Shown here: positions 33,648 to 42,197 of the stretch, piece after piece
Numbering within the stretch: position 1 is the first letter of the stretch
Layout of the letters: each line of letters begins with the position of its first letter
Assembly: GCF_900156895.1 (NCBI RefSeq)
Contig: NZ_FTPD01000056.1
Location: 1-42,735 of the forward strand
From: Mesorhizobium prunaredense
GTDB lineage: Bacteria; Pseudomonadota; Alphaproteobacteria; Rhizobiales; Rhizobiaceae
Reading direction: 5' to 3'
Length of the DNA: 42,735 bases
Position numbers and translations under genes: made by a program
Notes under the pieces: model-generated
Database searches by the model: none
What the model was told of the DNA's origin: nothing
What the model saw: only the letters and a program-made list of their open reading frames with translations

Positions 33648-35060
33648 CTAGTTGGCCTTTGTCGGGGCCGTCGTCATCTGGTCGCCCATCGCCTTGAGGT
33701 TGGCGGCTTCGCCTTCCTGCGATTTTCCGGGGACCTTGAACACCTGCCCCGGCCAGATGCGGTCGGGATTCCTGATCTGATCCTGATTGGCGAGGTAGAT
33801 GGTCGAGTAGCGAACGCCTTGGCCGTAGACGCGCCGCGAAATCCGCCACAGCGTATCGTGGCGGCGGATGATAACGGCGCTGTCGGCGTGTTCGAGCTTC
33901 GGCGCCGCGGTCTCGGGCACTTCAGTCGGCGGCGTCGCAGCCGCCACATCGGCTGGCGCCTCGGCCGCGGGCGCCGCAGGCGTGGTTGCCGGCGCGGCCG
34001 GCTTTGCCTCGGCAGGCGCCACGGCGGCGATCGACTCGCCCGGCTCGCGCTCGAACGGCACGGCGGCACGGGCCACCACCTTGACCCCGTCGGCATCGAG
34101 CGCATCGACGTGGATCGTATAGGTGCCGACCGGAATGTTACGCGTCGCCTCGACCAGGAAATGGCCGTCGGGCGAAGTCTTCGCGTCGCCGAGCAAGATA
34201 TCGTTGGCATAGGCGCGCACCTTGCGGCCGGGGTCGGCGAGCCCGGCGACGAAGATCTTGTTGCCGTCGATCTCGATCGCTTCGACGACGACCTTTGACC
34301 CTGCAACTGGTGTCGCCGGTGCGGCCGGCCCGCCCGGAGCGGGCGCGGGAACGGCGTCGACAGTGGCCGGCGCCGTGGCAGCCGGTGCGGCTGGGGCTGG
34401 TGTTGCGGCAGCGGGGTCCCCGGCAGCGGAGTCCTCGGCAGCCGGGGCGGCCGCGTTGTCGCCGGCAGGCGGCGATTCAGGCTTTGTCTCGGTTGTAGGA
34501 ACGGTGAGCAATTCGGAGGCCTTGCCCGGCTCCTCGATCATCGCCAGCACCTGGCCAGCAGGACTCTTGGGAATCGAGACGATAGCCGTCTGCGCCGAGG
34601 GGATCACGACATTGGCGGTCATCGAGCGCAGCGCGATCGTGTAATCGCCGGGTTTCAGCGGATCGTCGAGAACGATGGCAAAAGCGCCATCGGCACCGGC
34701 GACCGTCGAGCCGAGAACTGTCGAACCGTTGAGAATCTCGACCTTGGCGTTGGGTGCGGCATTGCCGGCGACGACGATAGAGCCCTTGATTTCGACCCTA
34801 ACGACATCGAAGGTCGGCGCGATCGCATCGGCCGTGGCCGGCGCTGCCGGTGCCATCGCAGCTGTGGCCGGCGCCGGCGGAGGCGGTGCATCGGTCGCCG
34901 GCTCGGCCGGCTTCTCCACCGGCGGCGTCGGCGATGCCACTTCCGCCGGGGGCGCACGATTGAGATACGGGTCGAGCGCGCCCGACACATAGGCGGTCCC
35001 TGCCGCGGCGATGGAGCCGCCGACGGCGAACAAAAGCGCCTTTACTGGATTAATTGTCAT
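33648..35060 (-). CDS. LysM-domain envelope protein with Ig-like repeats
   Basis: 470 residues. An N-terminal helix (about 7-27) anchors it in the inner membrane. Two Ig-like modules (about 83-162 and 262-345) have the pattern VEIKGSIVVAGNAAPNAKVEI ... GDYTIAL and IDGNKIFVAGLADPGRKVRAY ... GTYTIHV. Long Pro/Ala-rich linkers separate them. The C-terminal LysM (HDTLWRISRRVYGQGVRYSTIYLANQDQIRNPDRIWPGQVFKVP) should bind peptidoglycan. Homologues are widespread in Rhizobiales; the role is probably structural. It is divergent from the LOG gene, and arsR begins 64 nt after its stop. Confidence 0.88.
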   Translation of the reverse strand: MTINPVKALLFAVGGSIAAAGTAYVSGALDPYLNRAPPAEVASPTPPVEKPAEPATDAPPPPAPATAAMAPAAPATADAIAPTFDVVRVEIKGSIVVAGNAAPNAKVEILNGSTVLGSTVAGADGAFAIVLDDPLKPGDYTIALRSMTANVVIPSAQTAIVSIPKSPAGQVLAMIEEPGKASELLTVPTTETKPESPPAGDNAAAPAAEDSAAGDPAAATPAPAAPAATAPATVDAVPAPAPGGPAAPATPVAGSKVVVEAIEIDGNKIFVAGLADPGRKVRAYANDILLGDAKTSPDGHFLVEATRNIPVGTYTIHVDALDADGVKVVARAAVPFEREPGESIAAVAPAEAKPAAPATTPAAPAAEAPADVAAATPPTEVPETAAPKLEHADSAVIIRRHDTLWRISRRVYGQGVRYSTIYLANQDQIRNPDRIWPGQVFKVPGKSQEGEAANLKAMGDQMTTAPTKAN

Positions 35061-35110
35061 ATTTCCCTGCCCTTAGCCACCTAATGCCGGTCTAGCCTGT
35101 TTTGCCCAAG

Positions 35111-35161
35111 CCGACAAGAAAAAGGGGTCGACGAGAAAAGTGGGCCGACAAGAAAAACCCC
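35111..35161 (+). repeat. Three 17-bp imperfect tandem repeats
   Basis: CCGACAAGAAAAAGGGG, TCGACGAGAAAAGTGGG and CCGACAAGAAAAACCCC follow each other with an exact 17-bp period, in the divergent gap between the LysM and LOG genes. They may be slippage products or binding sites. A TTGACC lies at 35170-35175 without a good -10. Confidence 0.7.
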
Positions 35162-35205
35162 GTCCGGGCTTGACCGCGAATAAAGACCCAATCACCAATC
35201 ATCTC

Positions 35206-35817
35206 ATGAACACGATTCGATCCATCTGCGTCTATTGCGGCTCGTCTCCGGGCCGCGATGTAACCTATGCCAAGGCCGGACACCTGCTTGGGCGTTCGAT
35301 TGCCAAATCCGGCCTGCGTCTGATCTATGGCGGCGGCACCAGGGGCATCATGGGAGCCGTTGCCGAAGGCGCAATGCGGGCCGGCGGCAAGGTGACGGGG
35401 ATCATTCCACGCTTCCTGATCAACAGGGAGGCCACCGAAACCGCGCTTGACCGGCTTGACGAGCTCGTCATCACAGAAAACATGCACGAGCGCAAGCATA
35501 CGATGTTCGAGAAATCCGACGCGTTTGTGGCGCTTCCGGGCGGCATCGGCACGGTCGAGGAAATCATCGAGATCATGACCTGGGGCCAGCTCGGCCATCA
35601 TCGCAAGCCGATCGTCTTCGGCAACGTTGGAGGATTCTGGGACCCGATGCTGGCGCTGCTCGACCATATGATGGCCGAAGGCTTCATCCACACTGCGCAG
35701 CGGGTCAGGCCGCTGGTGGTCGACGATCCGGAAGCGATCGTCGCTGCCATCATGGTCGCGGGATCGTCGGTCGACGCACCGACCGAAGGCGTGCAGTCGG
35801 TGATCGACAAGCTTTAG
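35206..35817 (+). CDS. LOG family protein (cytokinin riboside 5'-monophosphate phosphoribohydrolase)
   Basis: 203 residues with a Rossmann-like fold. The catalytic/nucleotide signature PGGIGTVEE (111-119) is intact and the preceding Arg-Lys pair (Arg96, Lys97 in MHERKHTMFEKSDAF) is present. Family enzymes split ribose-phosphate from nucleoside monophosphates; in plant-associated bacteria this can release active cytokinin, otherwise it may be a nucleotide house-cleaning activity. The ATG at 35206 (MNTIRSICVYCGSSPG) is the family start, although no ribosome binding site is evident. It is followed directly by a G-rich tandem array beginning at its stop codon. Confidence 0.9.
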   Translation: MNTIRSICVYCGSSPGRDVTYAKAGHLLGRSIAKSGLRLIYGGGTRGIMGAVAEGAMRAGGKVTGIIPRFLINREATETALDRLDELVITENMHERKHTMFEKSDAFVALPGGIGTVEEIIEIMTWGQLGHHRKPIVFGNVGGFWDPMLALLDHMMAEGFIHTAQRVRPLVVDDPEAIVAAIMVAGSSVDAPTEGVQSVIDKL

Positions 35818-35823
35818 GGTATA

Positions 35824-35925
35824 GGGGAGTAGGGGAGTAGGGGAGTAGGGGAGTAGGAAGTGAATGCCGCGCTCATGAAGCGCTATCTCTTTCCTATTCC
35901 CCTATTCCCCTATTCCCCTATTCCC
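35824..35925. repeat. Facing G-rich and C-rich 8-bp tandem arrays
   Basis: Four perfect GGGGAGTA units (35824-35855) plus GG, then a 35-nt spacer, then an array of TATTCCCC units (C-runs at 35893-35894, 35899-35902, 35907-35910, 35915-35918, 35923-35925). In RNA the two arrays can pair over about 33 bp with G-U wobbles. The plus strand of the first and the minus strand of the second each have four G-runs with 4-nt loops, so both can form G-quadruplexes. Confidence 0.9.
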
Positions 35926-35941
35926 AACCGGCGACGCGATC

Positions 35942-36943
35942 ATGACCATCCCTCTCAATCCAGACGGCAGCGATCTGTCGCCTTACCTGCCAGACGAGCA
36001 CGGGCTGTTCTTCGTCTATCGCTTCACTGTCGAAGGCGCGAGGACCCAAGACGCGACCGCCACACACTGGACCTGGCGCAGCTACCAGCTTTCCGACATG
36101 CGCGCGCGCCACGAGATCGCCACCGAGCCGGCTTTGCCACCGCCGGTGCGCGATGCCTTCCTGTCGGCCGGCCATGGCTGCCATATCGACCTCGAGGGCG
36201 ACTGGCTCTACGGCGATCTGCCGGACCTGCGCCACGACTATTCGGCGGAGGCGCGCGGGCTTGGCCATTTCCGCTTCGCCTTCAACGACACGATGCTGAT
36301 CGGCGGCCGCAAGCAACCGCTGCAATCGGTCGACAAAATCCGCAAGGCGATCGACAACGGATCGCGAAAGTTCCGCTCTCCGGCCGAACTGATCGAGGCT
36401 GTCATGGGCCAGTCGCTCGACGGCATGACGACGGAACTCGCTGACCTTGGCGACACGCTCGATGGCATCGAGGACCGCATCGTCTGCGATGCATGGCATA
36501 ATGAGCGGCAGGCGCTGGTCGATGCGCGCCGGCAACTGGTGGTGATCCATCGGCAGATGGCGACGCTGACCAGCCTGTTCCGCCATCTCGACCATTCGCA
36601 TCGCAATGACCTGCCGGACGCGATCAACGACATGGCGGCACGGCTTTCGCACCGCGCCCATACGTTGCATCATGACGGCGAGCAATTGCAGGCGCGCGCC
36701 CGGCTCTTGCAGGACGAGCTGATGGCCAAGCTGACCACGCAGTCGAACCAGTTGCTTTACATGCTGTCGGTGATGACCGCGGTGCTGTTGCCGATGACGA
36801 TCATCTCAGGCCTGTTCGGCATGAATGTCGGCGGGCTGCCGCTGGTCGACACGCCTGTGGGCTTTTGGGTGGCGTCGGCGATATCGCTCGCGGTCGCGGC
36901 GGTCGTCTATCTGTTCGTCAGGCGGCTGGGGCGCGGGATGTAG
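35942..36943 (+). CDS. CorA/ZntB family divalent-metal transporter
   Basis: 333 residues. A large cytoplasmic domain (1-270) is followed by two C-terminal membrane helices; the first ends in the GMN selectivity motif (Gly293-Met294-Asn295) in LFGMNVGGLPLVDTPVGFW. The short negative-poor loop after GMN and the sequence fit ZntB (zinc) better than CorA (magnesium), but this is a judgement. A weak ribosome binding site precedes the ATG, which lies 16 nt after the C-rich array, so the upstream hairpin could affect its expression. It is convergent with the GST gene (9-nt gap). Confidence 0.85.
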   Translation: MTIPLNPDGSDLSPYLPDEHGLFFVYRFTVEGARTQDATATHWTWRSYQLSDMRARHEIATEPALPPPVRDAFLSAGHGCHIDLEGDWLYGDLPDLRHDYSAEARGLGHFRFAFNDTMLIGGRKQPLQSVDKIRKAIDNGSRKFRSPAELIEAVMGQSLDGMTTELADLGDTLDGIEDRIVCDAWHNERQALVDARRQLVVIHRQMATLTSLFRHLDHSHRNDLPDAINDMAARLSHRAHTLHHDGEQLQARARLLQDELMAKLTTQSNQLLYMLSVMTAVLLPMTIISGLFGMNVGGLPLVDTPVGFWVASAISLAVAAVVYLFVRRLGRGM

Positions 36944-36952
36944 CGGCAACCG

Positions 36953-37639
36953 TTACAAGGTCGCGCGAAAATCCTCGATGACAGTGCCGGCAGCGCGCAC
37001 CTCCGCTTCATGGTTTGGCTCGCGCCACCCTTCTGCAAGGGCTGCCGCGTACCATTCGCGCATTGCCGGCAGAGCCAGCAATCGCGCCGGATAGGTGGCA
37101 GCTGCCCGCTCGAAGGACAGTCCGTAGGACTGAACCCTAAACGCCACCGGGGCAAAGAAGGCGTCAACGGCAGTGAAGCGATCGCCAGCCAGGAACGGTC
37201 CGCCGAAGCGGCGAAGCCCATCGTCCCAGAGATCGCCGAGACGAAAGAGGTCGTGCTTCAGCGCATCCGACATCGGCACCGGCGCGACGCGGACACCGCA
37301 GTTCATCGGACAAGAGCCGCGCAAGGCGGTGAAGCTCGAATGCATTTCGGCCGCTGCCGACCGCGCCCAGGCTCGCGCCTTCGCCTCGGCAGGCCAGACG
37401 CCAGCGTGGCGCTCGGCCAGATATTCGGTGATGGCGAGCGAATCCCAAACTGCCCAGCCGTCGTCAATCAGGCACGGTACGAGGCCGCTGGGCGAGAACG
37501 GCCGGTAGAGGCTCCAACTCGATCCGGTCGGAAACGGTGTCAGCCGCTCCTCGAAGGGGACGCCCAATGTCCGCATCAGCACCCATGGCCGCAGCGACCA
37601 CGAGGAATAATTCTTGTTTGCTATGTGCAGCACGTACAT
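36953..37639 (-). CDS. Glutathione S-transferase family protein
   Basis: 228 residues: a thioredoxin-like N-terminal domain (YVLHIANKNYSSWSLRPWVLMR, with Ser near residues 12-15 as probable glutathione contact; WDSLAITEYLAE as the SNAIL-like motif) and a helical C-terminal domain (AGDRFTAVDAFFAPVAFR). It is the zeta/beta-like bacterial type; the substrate is unknown. It starts 14 nt after rarD and is the last gene of a long minus-strand series. Confidence 0.85.
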   Translation of the reverse strand: MYVLHIANKNYSSWSLRPWVLMRTLGVPFEERLTPFPTGSSWSLYRPFSPSGLVPCLIDDGWAVWDSLAITEYLAERHAGVWPAEAKARAWARSAAAEMHSSFTALRGSCPMNCGVRVAPVPMSDALKHDLFRLGDLWDDGLRRFGGPFLAGDRFTAVDAFFAPVAFRVQSYGLSFERAAATYPARLLALPAMREWYAAALAEGWREPNHEAEVRAAGTVIEDFRATL

Positions 37640-37653
37640 CGAAAATCCTCGCT

Positions 37654-38574
37654 CTAGCGCATTGCCGGCCGGATCTCGCGGCCGCGGAACATCGACCAGG
37701 AATAGATCGCCAGCGCCGCCCAGATCAGGCCGAAGGCGATGGCCTGGGTGCTGCCGAAGGGTTCGCCGAAAATCAGTACGGCGATCAGGAACACAATGGT
37801 CGGCGCGATATACTGCATGATGCCGATGGTGGAGAGACGCAGCAGCTTGGCCCCGAAGCCAAACAGCAGCAGCGGTATGGCGGTGACCGGGCCGCAGCCG
37901 ATCAGCAGTGCGGTATCGTTCAGCGAACTGGAGACGAAATGGTCCTGCCCGGTGACGACGAGGAAGATGATGTAGCCGAGCGCCGGCACCGACAGCAAAA
38001 GCACTTCAAGCAAGAAACCCTGGCTGGGACCGATCGGCAGCGTCTTGCGGAAGAAGGCGTAGGCGGCGAAGGAAAACGCCAGCACCAGCGACACCCAGGG
38101 CAGCTTGCCGGCGTCGATTGTCAGCACCGCGACCGCGATGGCCGCCAGCACCACCGCCGCGATTTGCAGCCGGTCGAGCCGTTCGCTGAGCAGCAGCGCG
38201 CCGACGACGACGCTGACAAGCGGGTTGATGTAGTAGCCAAGCGCGGTCTCGATGGTACGGTCGACCGCGATGGCCCAGACATAGATGCCCCAGTTGACCG
38301 AAATCAGCGCCGCCGTCAGCGCCGCCATAGAAATGATGCGCGGCGAACGCAACGCCGCTTTGAAATCCGCCGTGCGGCCGGCCCAAATCAAAACGGCCGC
38401 CGCAATCGGCACCGACCAGACGATGCGGTGCGCGATGACTTCGGCCAGCGGCAGATGTGCGACCGCCTTCATATAGAAGGGCAGCAACCCCCACAGGAGA
38501 TAGGCGCCTAGCGCCAGCAGGAATCCACGCCGGGCCTTTGAGTCTGCTTCGAGCTGAATTGCGTCCGTGGCCAT
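37654..38574 (-). CDS. rarD: RarD-type EamA transporter
   Basis: 306 residues with ten predicted membrane helices. The start RRGFLLALGAYLLWGLLPFYMKAV and EVIAHRIVWSVP is the RarD (chloramphenicol-sensitivity) signature; LGYYINPLVSVVVGALLLSERL is the second conserved stretch. The transported compound is unknown. It lies 82 nt after cimA and 14 nt before the GST gene. Confidence 0.88.
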   Translation of the reverse strand: MATDAIQLEADSKARRGFLLALGAYLLWGLLPFYMKAVAHLPLAEVIAHRIVWSVPIAAAVLIWAGRTADFKAALRSPRIISMAALTAALISVNWGIYVWAIAVDRTIETALGYYINPLVSVVVGALLLSERLDRLQIAAVVLAAIAVAVLTIDAGKLPWVSLVLAFSFAAYAFFRKTLPIGPSQGFLLEVLLLSVPALGYIIFLVVTGQDHFVSSSLNDTALLIGCGPVTAIPLLLFGFGAKLLRLSTIGIMQYIAPTIVFLIAVLIFGEPFGSTQAIAFGLIWAALAIYSWSMFRGREIRPAMR

Positions 38575-38656
38575 GGCCCAACGCTATGCGCCAGCCACCG
38601 GGCCAAGACCATCGCAAGTTCTGATGGATCAATGGACTTTCGCTGATGGTTCAATC

Positions 38657-40273
38657 CTACTCCGCCGCGACCAGCCCGGCCATCTCGCGGTTCTTCATCA
38701 GCTTGTAGACGATCGAATCCATCAGCGCCTGGAACGAAGCGTCGATGATGTTTTCTGAGACGCCGACCGTCCACCAGCGGGCGCCGGTCGCATCGTGCGA
38801 TTCGATCAGCACGCGGGTGATCGCCTCGGTGCCACCATTGAGGATACGCACCTTGAAGTCGGCAAGCTCGAGGTCAGCGATCTCGTTCTGGAATTTTCCG
38901 AGGTCCTTGCGCAGCGCGATGTCGAGTGCGTTGACCGGACCGTGCCCCTCCGCCACCGACATCTTCTCCTCGCCGTCGACCAGCACCTTGACGATCGCCT
39001 CGGAGACCGTCTTCAACTGGCCATTGGCGTCGAAGCGGCGCTCGACCATGCAGCGGAACGAGGTGACGCTGAAGAATTCCGGCAGGCCGTGCAGCATCTT
39101 GCGCGCCAGCAGCTCGAAGCTGGCGTCGGCGCCTTCATAGGCATAGCCCTCGGCCTCGCGCTCCTTGACCACTGATATCAGCGCGTCGAGGCGGTGGTCG
39201 TCTTTCGGCATTTCGATGCCGCGCCGTTTCAACTCGGCGAGGAAATTGGCCCTGCCGCCCTGGTCCGAGACCATGACCCGGCGGCGGTTGCCGACCGCTT
39301 CCGGCGGCACATGCTCGTAGGTGGCCGGCTCCTTGGCCAGCGCCGAGGCATGGATGCCGGCCTTGGTGGCGAAGGCGGAAGCACCGACATAGGGCGCCTG
39401 CGCTTCCGGCGCGCGGTTCAGCAATTCGTCGAAGGCGCGGGAAAGGCGCGATATGCCGGCCAACGCTTCGGCCGAGATGCCTGTCTCGAAGCGGTTGGAA
39501 AAGGCCGGCTTCAGCGCCAGCGTCGGCACGATCGAAATCAGATTGGCGTTGCCGCAGCGCTCGCCGATGCCGTTCAGCGTGCCCTGGACCTGGCGCACGC
39601 CGGCCTCGACGGCGGCCAGCGAATTTGCCACCGCCTGGCCGGTGTCGTCATGGGCATGGATGCCGAGATGGTCGCCCGGTATGCCTGCCTCGATGACCTT
39701 CTCGACGATGGCGCGCACTTCCGACGGCTGCGTGCCGCCATTGGTGTCGCACAGCACCACCCAGCGCGCGCCGGCGTCGTAAGCGGTCCTGGCACAGGCC
39801 AGCGCATAATCGGGATTGGCCTTGAAGCCGTCGAAGAAATGCTCGCAGTCGACCAATGCTTCCTTGGCCGAGGCAATCGCCGCTTCGACTGACGCCTTGA
39901 TCGCCTCGAGGTTTTCCTCGTTGGTGCAACCCAGCGCGACGCGGACATGGTAGTCCCAGCTCTTGGCGACAAAGCAGATGGCGTCCGACTTCGACTGGAC
40001 CAATGCGGCAAGGCCTGGATCGTTCGAAGCCGACGCCCCTGCCCGCTTGGTCATGCCGAAGGCGACGAATTTGGCGGTTGCCGTGCGGTGCTTGGCAAAG
40101 AAGGCGGTGTCGGTCGGGTTGGCACCGGGATAGCCGCCTTCGATATAGTCGACGCCGAACTCGTCGAGCAGCCCGGCGATGGCGATCTTGTCCTCGACCG
40201 AAAAGTCGATCCCCGGCGTCTGCTGGCCATCGCGCAGTGTGGTGTCGAAGAGATAGAGGCGCTCGCGGCCCAT
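38657..40273 (-). CDS. cimA: Citramalate synthase
   Basis: Condenses pyruvate and acetyl-CoA to (R)-citramalate, a threonine-independent entry to isoleucine. It has 538 residues: a TIM-barrel catalytic domain with DTTLRDGQQTPG (about 9-20), the metal-binding HAHDDTGQAVAN, GTLNGIGERCGNANL, and a C-terminal regulatory LeuA dimer-type domain (from about 400). The CimA type is supported by FSVEDKIAIAGLLDEFGVDYIEGGYPGANPTD rather than the LeuA pattern. Two ATGs (40279, 40273) are possible; I prefer 40273 because GGGGAA is 6 nt upstream. The 40279 ATG overlaps the pip stop as ATGA. Confidence 0.92.
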   Translation of the reverse strand: MGRERLYLFDTTLRDGQQTPGIDFSVEDKIAIAGLLDEFGVDYIEGGYPGANPTDTAFFAKHRTATAKFVAFGMTKRAGASASNDPGLAALVQSKSDAICFVAKSWDYHVRVALGCTNEENLEAIKASVEAAIASAKEALVDCEHFFDGFKANPDYALACARTAYDAGARWVVLCDTNGGTQPSEVRAIVEKVIEAGIPGDHLGIHAHDDTGQAVANSLAAVEAGVRQVQGTLNGIGERCGNANLISIVPTLALKPAFSNRFETGISAEALAGISRLSRAFDELLNRAPEAQAPYVGASAFATKAGIHASALAKEPATYEHVPPEAVGNRRRVMVSDQGGRANFLAELKRRGIEMPKDDHRLDALISVVKEREAEGYAYEGADASFELLARKMLHGLPEFFSVTSFRCMVERRFDANGQLKTVSEAIVKVLVDGEEKMSVAEGHGPVNALDIALRKDLGKFQNEIADLELADFKVRILNGGTEAITRVLIESHDATGARWWTVGVSENIIDASFQALMDSIVYKLMKNREMAGLVAAE

Positions 40274-40275
40274 GA

Positions 40276-41232
40276 TCATTTCCCCGCAAACTTATCCGTC
40301 GCCCGGATCAGCCGGTCGAGGATGCCCGGCTCCGAATAGGCATGCCCGGCGCCCTCGACCAGGTGGAAGTCCGCCTTCGGCCACGCCTTGTGCAGCGCCC
40401 AGGCATAGCGCGTCGGGCACGGCATGTCGTAACGGCCATGGACGATGGTGCCGGGGATGTCCTTCAACTTGAAGGCATCACGCAGCAGTTGCCCTTCCTC
40501 AAGCCAGCCAGCATGGACAAAATAATGGTTCTCGATGCGGGCGAAGGCCACGGCGTAATCGTCTTCGCCAAACCGGCTGCTGGTTTCCGGATCGGGCAAC
40601 AGCGTGATCGTCTCGCCTTCCCACAGGCTCCAGGCGCGGGCGGCCTCGACCTGTGCCTTGCGGTCGCTGCCGACCAGCCTCTCGCGATAGGCGGCCATCA
40701 TGTCGCCGCGCTCGGCCTCGGGGATCGGCGCCAGGAAGCGCTCCCATTTGTCGGGAAACATTTCCGAGACGCCGAACTGATAGTACCATTCGAGCTCCGC
40801 GTGCGTTAGTGTGTAAATGCCACGCACGACCAGTTCGCTGACCCGCTCGGGGTGCGTCTCGGCATAAGCCAGCGCCAGGGTCGAGCCCCACGAGCCGCCG
40901 AACACCAGCCATTTGTCGAAGCCACACATCTCGCGCAGGCGCTCGATGTCGGCGATCAGATGCCAGGTGGTGTTGGCCTCGAGCGAGGCGTTGGGCGTCG
41001 ACTTTCCGCAGCCGCGCTGGTCGAACAGGATGACGTCGTAAAGCTTCGGATCGAACAGCCGTCGGTGCTTTGGCGAAATGGTGCCGCCTGGTCCGCCATG
41101 CAGGAACACGGCCGGCTTGGCGCCCCTCGTGCCGGAACGCTCCCAATAGATCTGATGGCCATCGCCGACGTCGAGCATGCCCGAGTCGAAGGCCTCGATC
41201 TCCGGATAGAGGGTGCGCAGGTCATTGCTCAT
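40276..41232 (-). CDS. pip: Proline iminopeptidase
   Basis: Alpha/beta hydrolase that removes N-terminal proline from peptides. It has 318 residues from MSNDLRTLYPEIEAF. Visible: oxyanion HGGPGG (45-50), DQRGCGKSTP, nucleophile Ser114 in GGSWGSTLALAYA, the Asp in HGRYDMPCP, and the His in GAGHAYSE. The frame extends upstream to 41256, but the ATG at 41232 overlaps the upstream GFA stop codon by the usual ATGA, so that is taken as the start. It overlaps or abuts cimA downstream. Confidence 0.92.
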   Translation of the reverse strand: MSNDLRTLYPEIEAFDSGMLDVGDGHQIYWERSGTRGAKPAVFLHGGPGGTISPKHRRLFDPKLYDVILFDQRGCGKSTPNASLEANTTWHLIADIERLREMCGFDKWLVFGGSWGSTLALAYAETHPERVSELVVRGIYTLTHAELEWYYQFGVSEMFPDKWERFLAPIPEAERGDMMAAYRERLVGSDRKAQVEAARAWSLWEGETITLLPDPETSSRFGEDDYAVAFARIENHYFVHAGWLEEGQLLRDAFKLKDIPGTIVHGRYDMPCPTRYAWALHKAWPKADFHLVEGAGHAYSEPGILDRLIRATDKFAGK

Positions 41233-41705
41233 AATTTCAGGCCCTGCTGCGGCCAATTGGCCGTCTCGTGATCCGGATGCTGGAAGGAGATGATCGATTC
41301 CTGTCGGGTGTAGTAGTCGGGATCGTCATGGACCGGTGCGTCGAAGATCTTCTCCACCCAAGGCAGCCGGGCGGCGTAGTTGATCTGGATCTGCGGTGCG
41401 AGGTCGAAGCGATCGTCAAATGCGCCGATGGCGATCTCGAGCCCGCCAGGCTGCCTGTAGGTCAACGGCGTGCCGCAGCGGCTGCAAAAGCCGCGATCGA
41501 TGTTGACCGACGACTGGAAATAACTCGGCTCCTCGCGCACCCATTCGACACCGTCCTTCGGCACCGTCACCAGCGCGCCGAAGAAGGAACCGAACTGTTT
41601 CTGGCACATGCGGCAATGGCAGATGGAAGGACGTCCAAGCGCCCCACGAATGCGGAAACGCACGGCGCCGCACTGGCAGCCGCCGGTTCGAACGGTTTCG
41701 GTCAT
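41229..41705 (-). CDS. GFA family (glutathione-dependent formaldehyde-activating-like) protein, second copy
   Basis: 158 residues with the GFA zinc-binding cysteines: GGCQCGAVRF, CHCRMCQKQ and FCSRCGTPLTY. The Mss4-like fold binds structural zinc; activity is not established for most members. The frame is open far upstream, but GGAGGAAAGATC directly before the ATG at 41705 fixes the start. It overlaps the stop of the first GFA gene (ATGA) and the pip ATG (ATGA). It shares recognisable sequence with the first copy (TGGCQCGAVRFR, CHCRMCQK, CGTPLT, SYQHPDHxTxxWP), so the pair arose by tandem duplication. Confidence 0.9.
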   Translation of the reverse strand: MTETVRTGGCQCGAVRFRIRGALGRPSICHCRMCQKQFGSFFGALVTVPKDGVEWVREEPSYFQSSVNIDRGFCSRCGTPLTYRQPGGLEIAIGAFDDRFDLAPQIQINYAARLPWVEKIFDAPVHDDPDYYTRQESIISFQHPDHETANWPQQGLKL

Positions 41706-42193
41706 GATCTTTCCTCCGGCGGCCATTGTTCGGTGTCGTGGTCGGGGTGCTGGTAAGAAACGAGATCGGCGAGATAGGAGGACGACGAAATATCGGCCAT
41801 CGTGTCCTCGCCAGGCAATTCGTGGATGTGATCGACATAGGGGAGTTTTGCTTCGGTGCCCCACTGGACGGTCGGCGCGATCTCCTCCGCATGGTCGAAG
41901 GCCGCGATGGCGAGTGCGATGCCGTCGGGCGCCTCGAAAGTCAGCGGCGTGCCGCAATCGGCGCAAAAACCGCGCCACGCGGCGTTGGAGGAACGAAAGC
42001 GTTTGGGCGCGCCGCGCGTCCAGTCGAGTTTTGCGCCACGCACTGACACCAGCGGCAGGTAGAAATTGCCGCTTGCTTTCTGGCACATGCGGCAATGACA
42101 GACGGAGGCGTCGCCCAGCGCGCCTTCGACACGGAAACGCACGGCGCCGCACTGGCAACCGCCTGTATAGACCGGTCTGTTATCCAGGCTCAT
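41702..42193 (-). CDS. GFA family protein, first copy
   Basis: 163 residues, MSLDNRPVYTGGCQCGAVRFR, with the same cysteine set as its neighbour (GGCQCG, CHCRMC, FCADCGTPL). It has a slightly longer C-terminal half (DHIHELPGED) and ends LVSYQHPDHDTEQWPPEERS. The start at 42193 is 4 nt after the stop of the VOC gene and gives a normal family length; a long open extension upstream is out of character. The stop overlaps the next GFA gene as ATGA. Confidence 0.9.
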   Translation of the reverse strand: MSLDNRPVYTGGCQCGAVRFRVEGALGDASVCHCRMCQKASGNFYLPLVSVRGAKLDWTRGAPKRFRSSNAAWRGFCADCGTPLTFEAPDGIALAIAAFDHAEEIAPTVQWGTEAKLPYVDHIHELPGEDTMADISSSSYLADLVSYQHPDHDTEQWPPEERS

Positions 42194-42197
42194 CGCT

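Noticed and set aside
35821..35925. CRISPR-like array
   Set aside because: The units are only 8 bp and contiguous with no spacers, and no cas genes are near.
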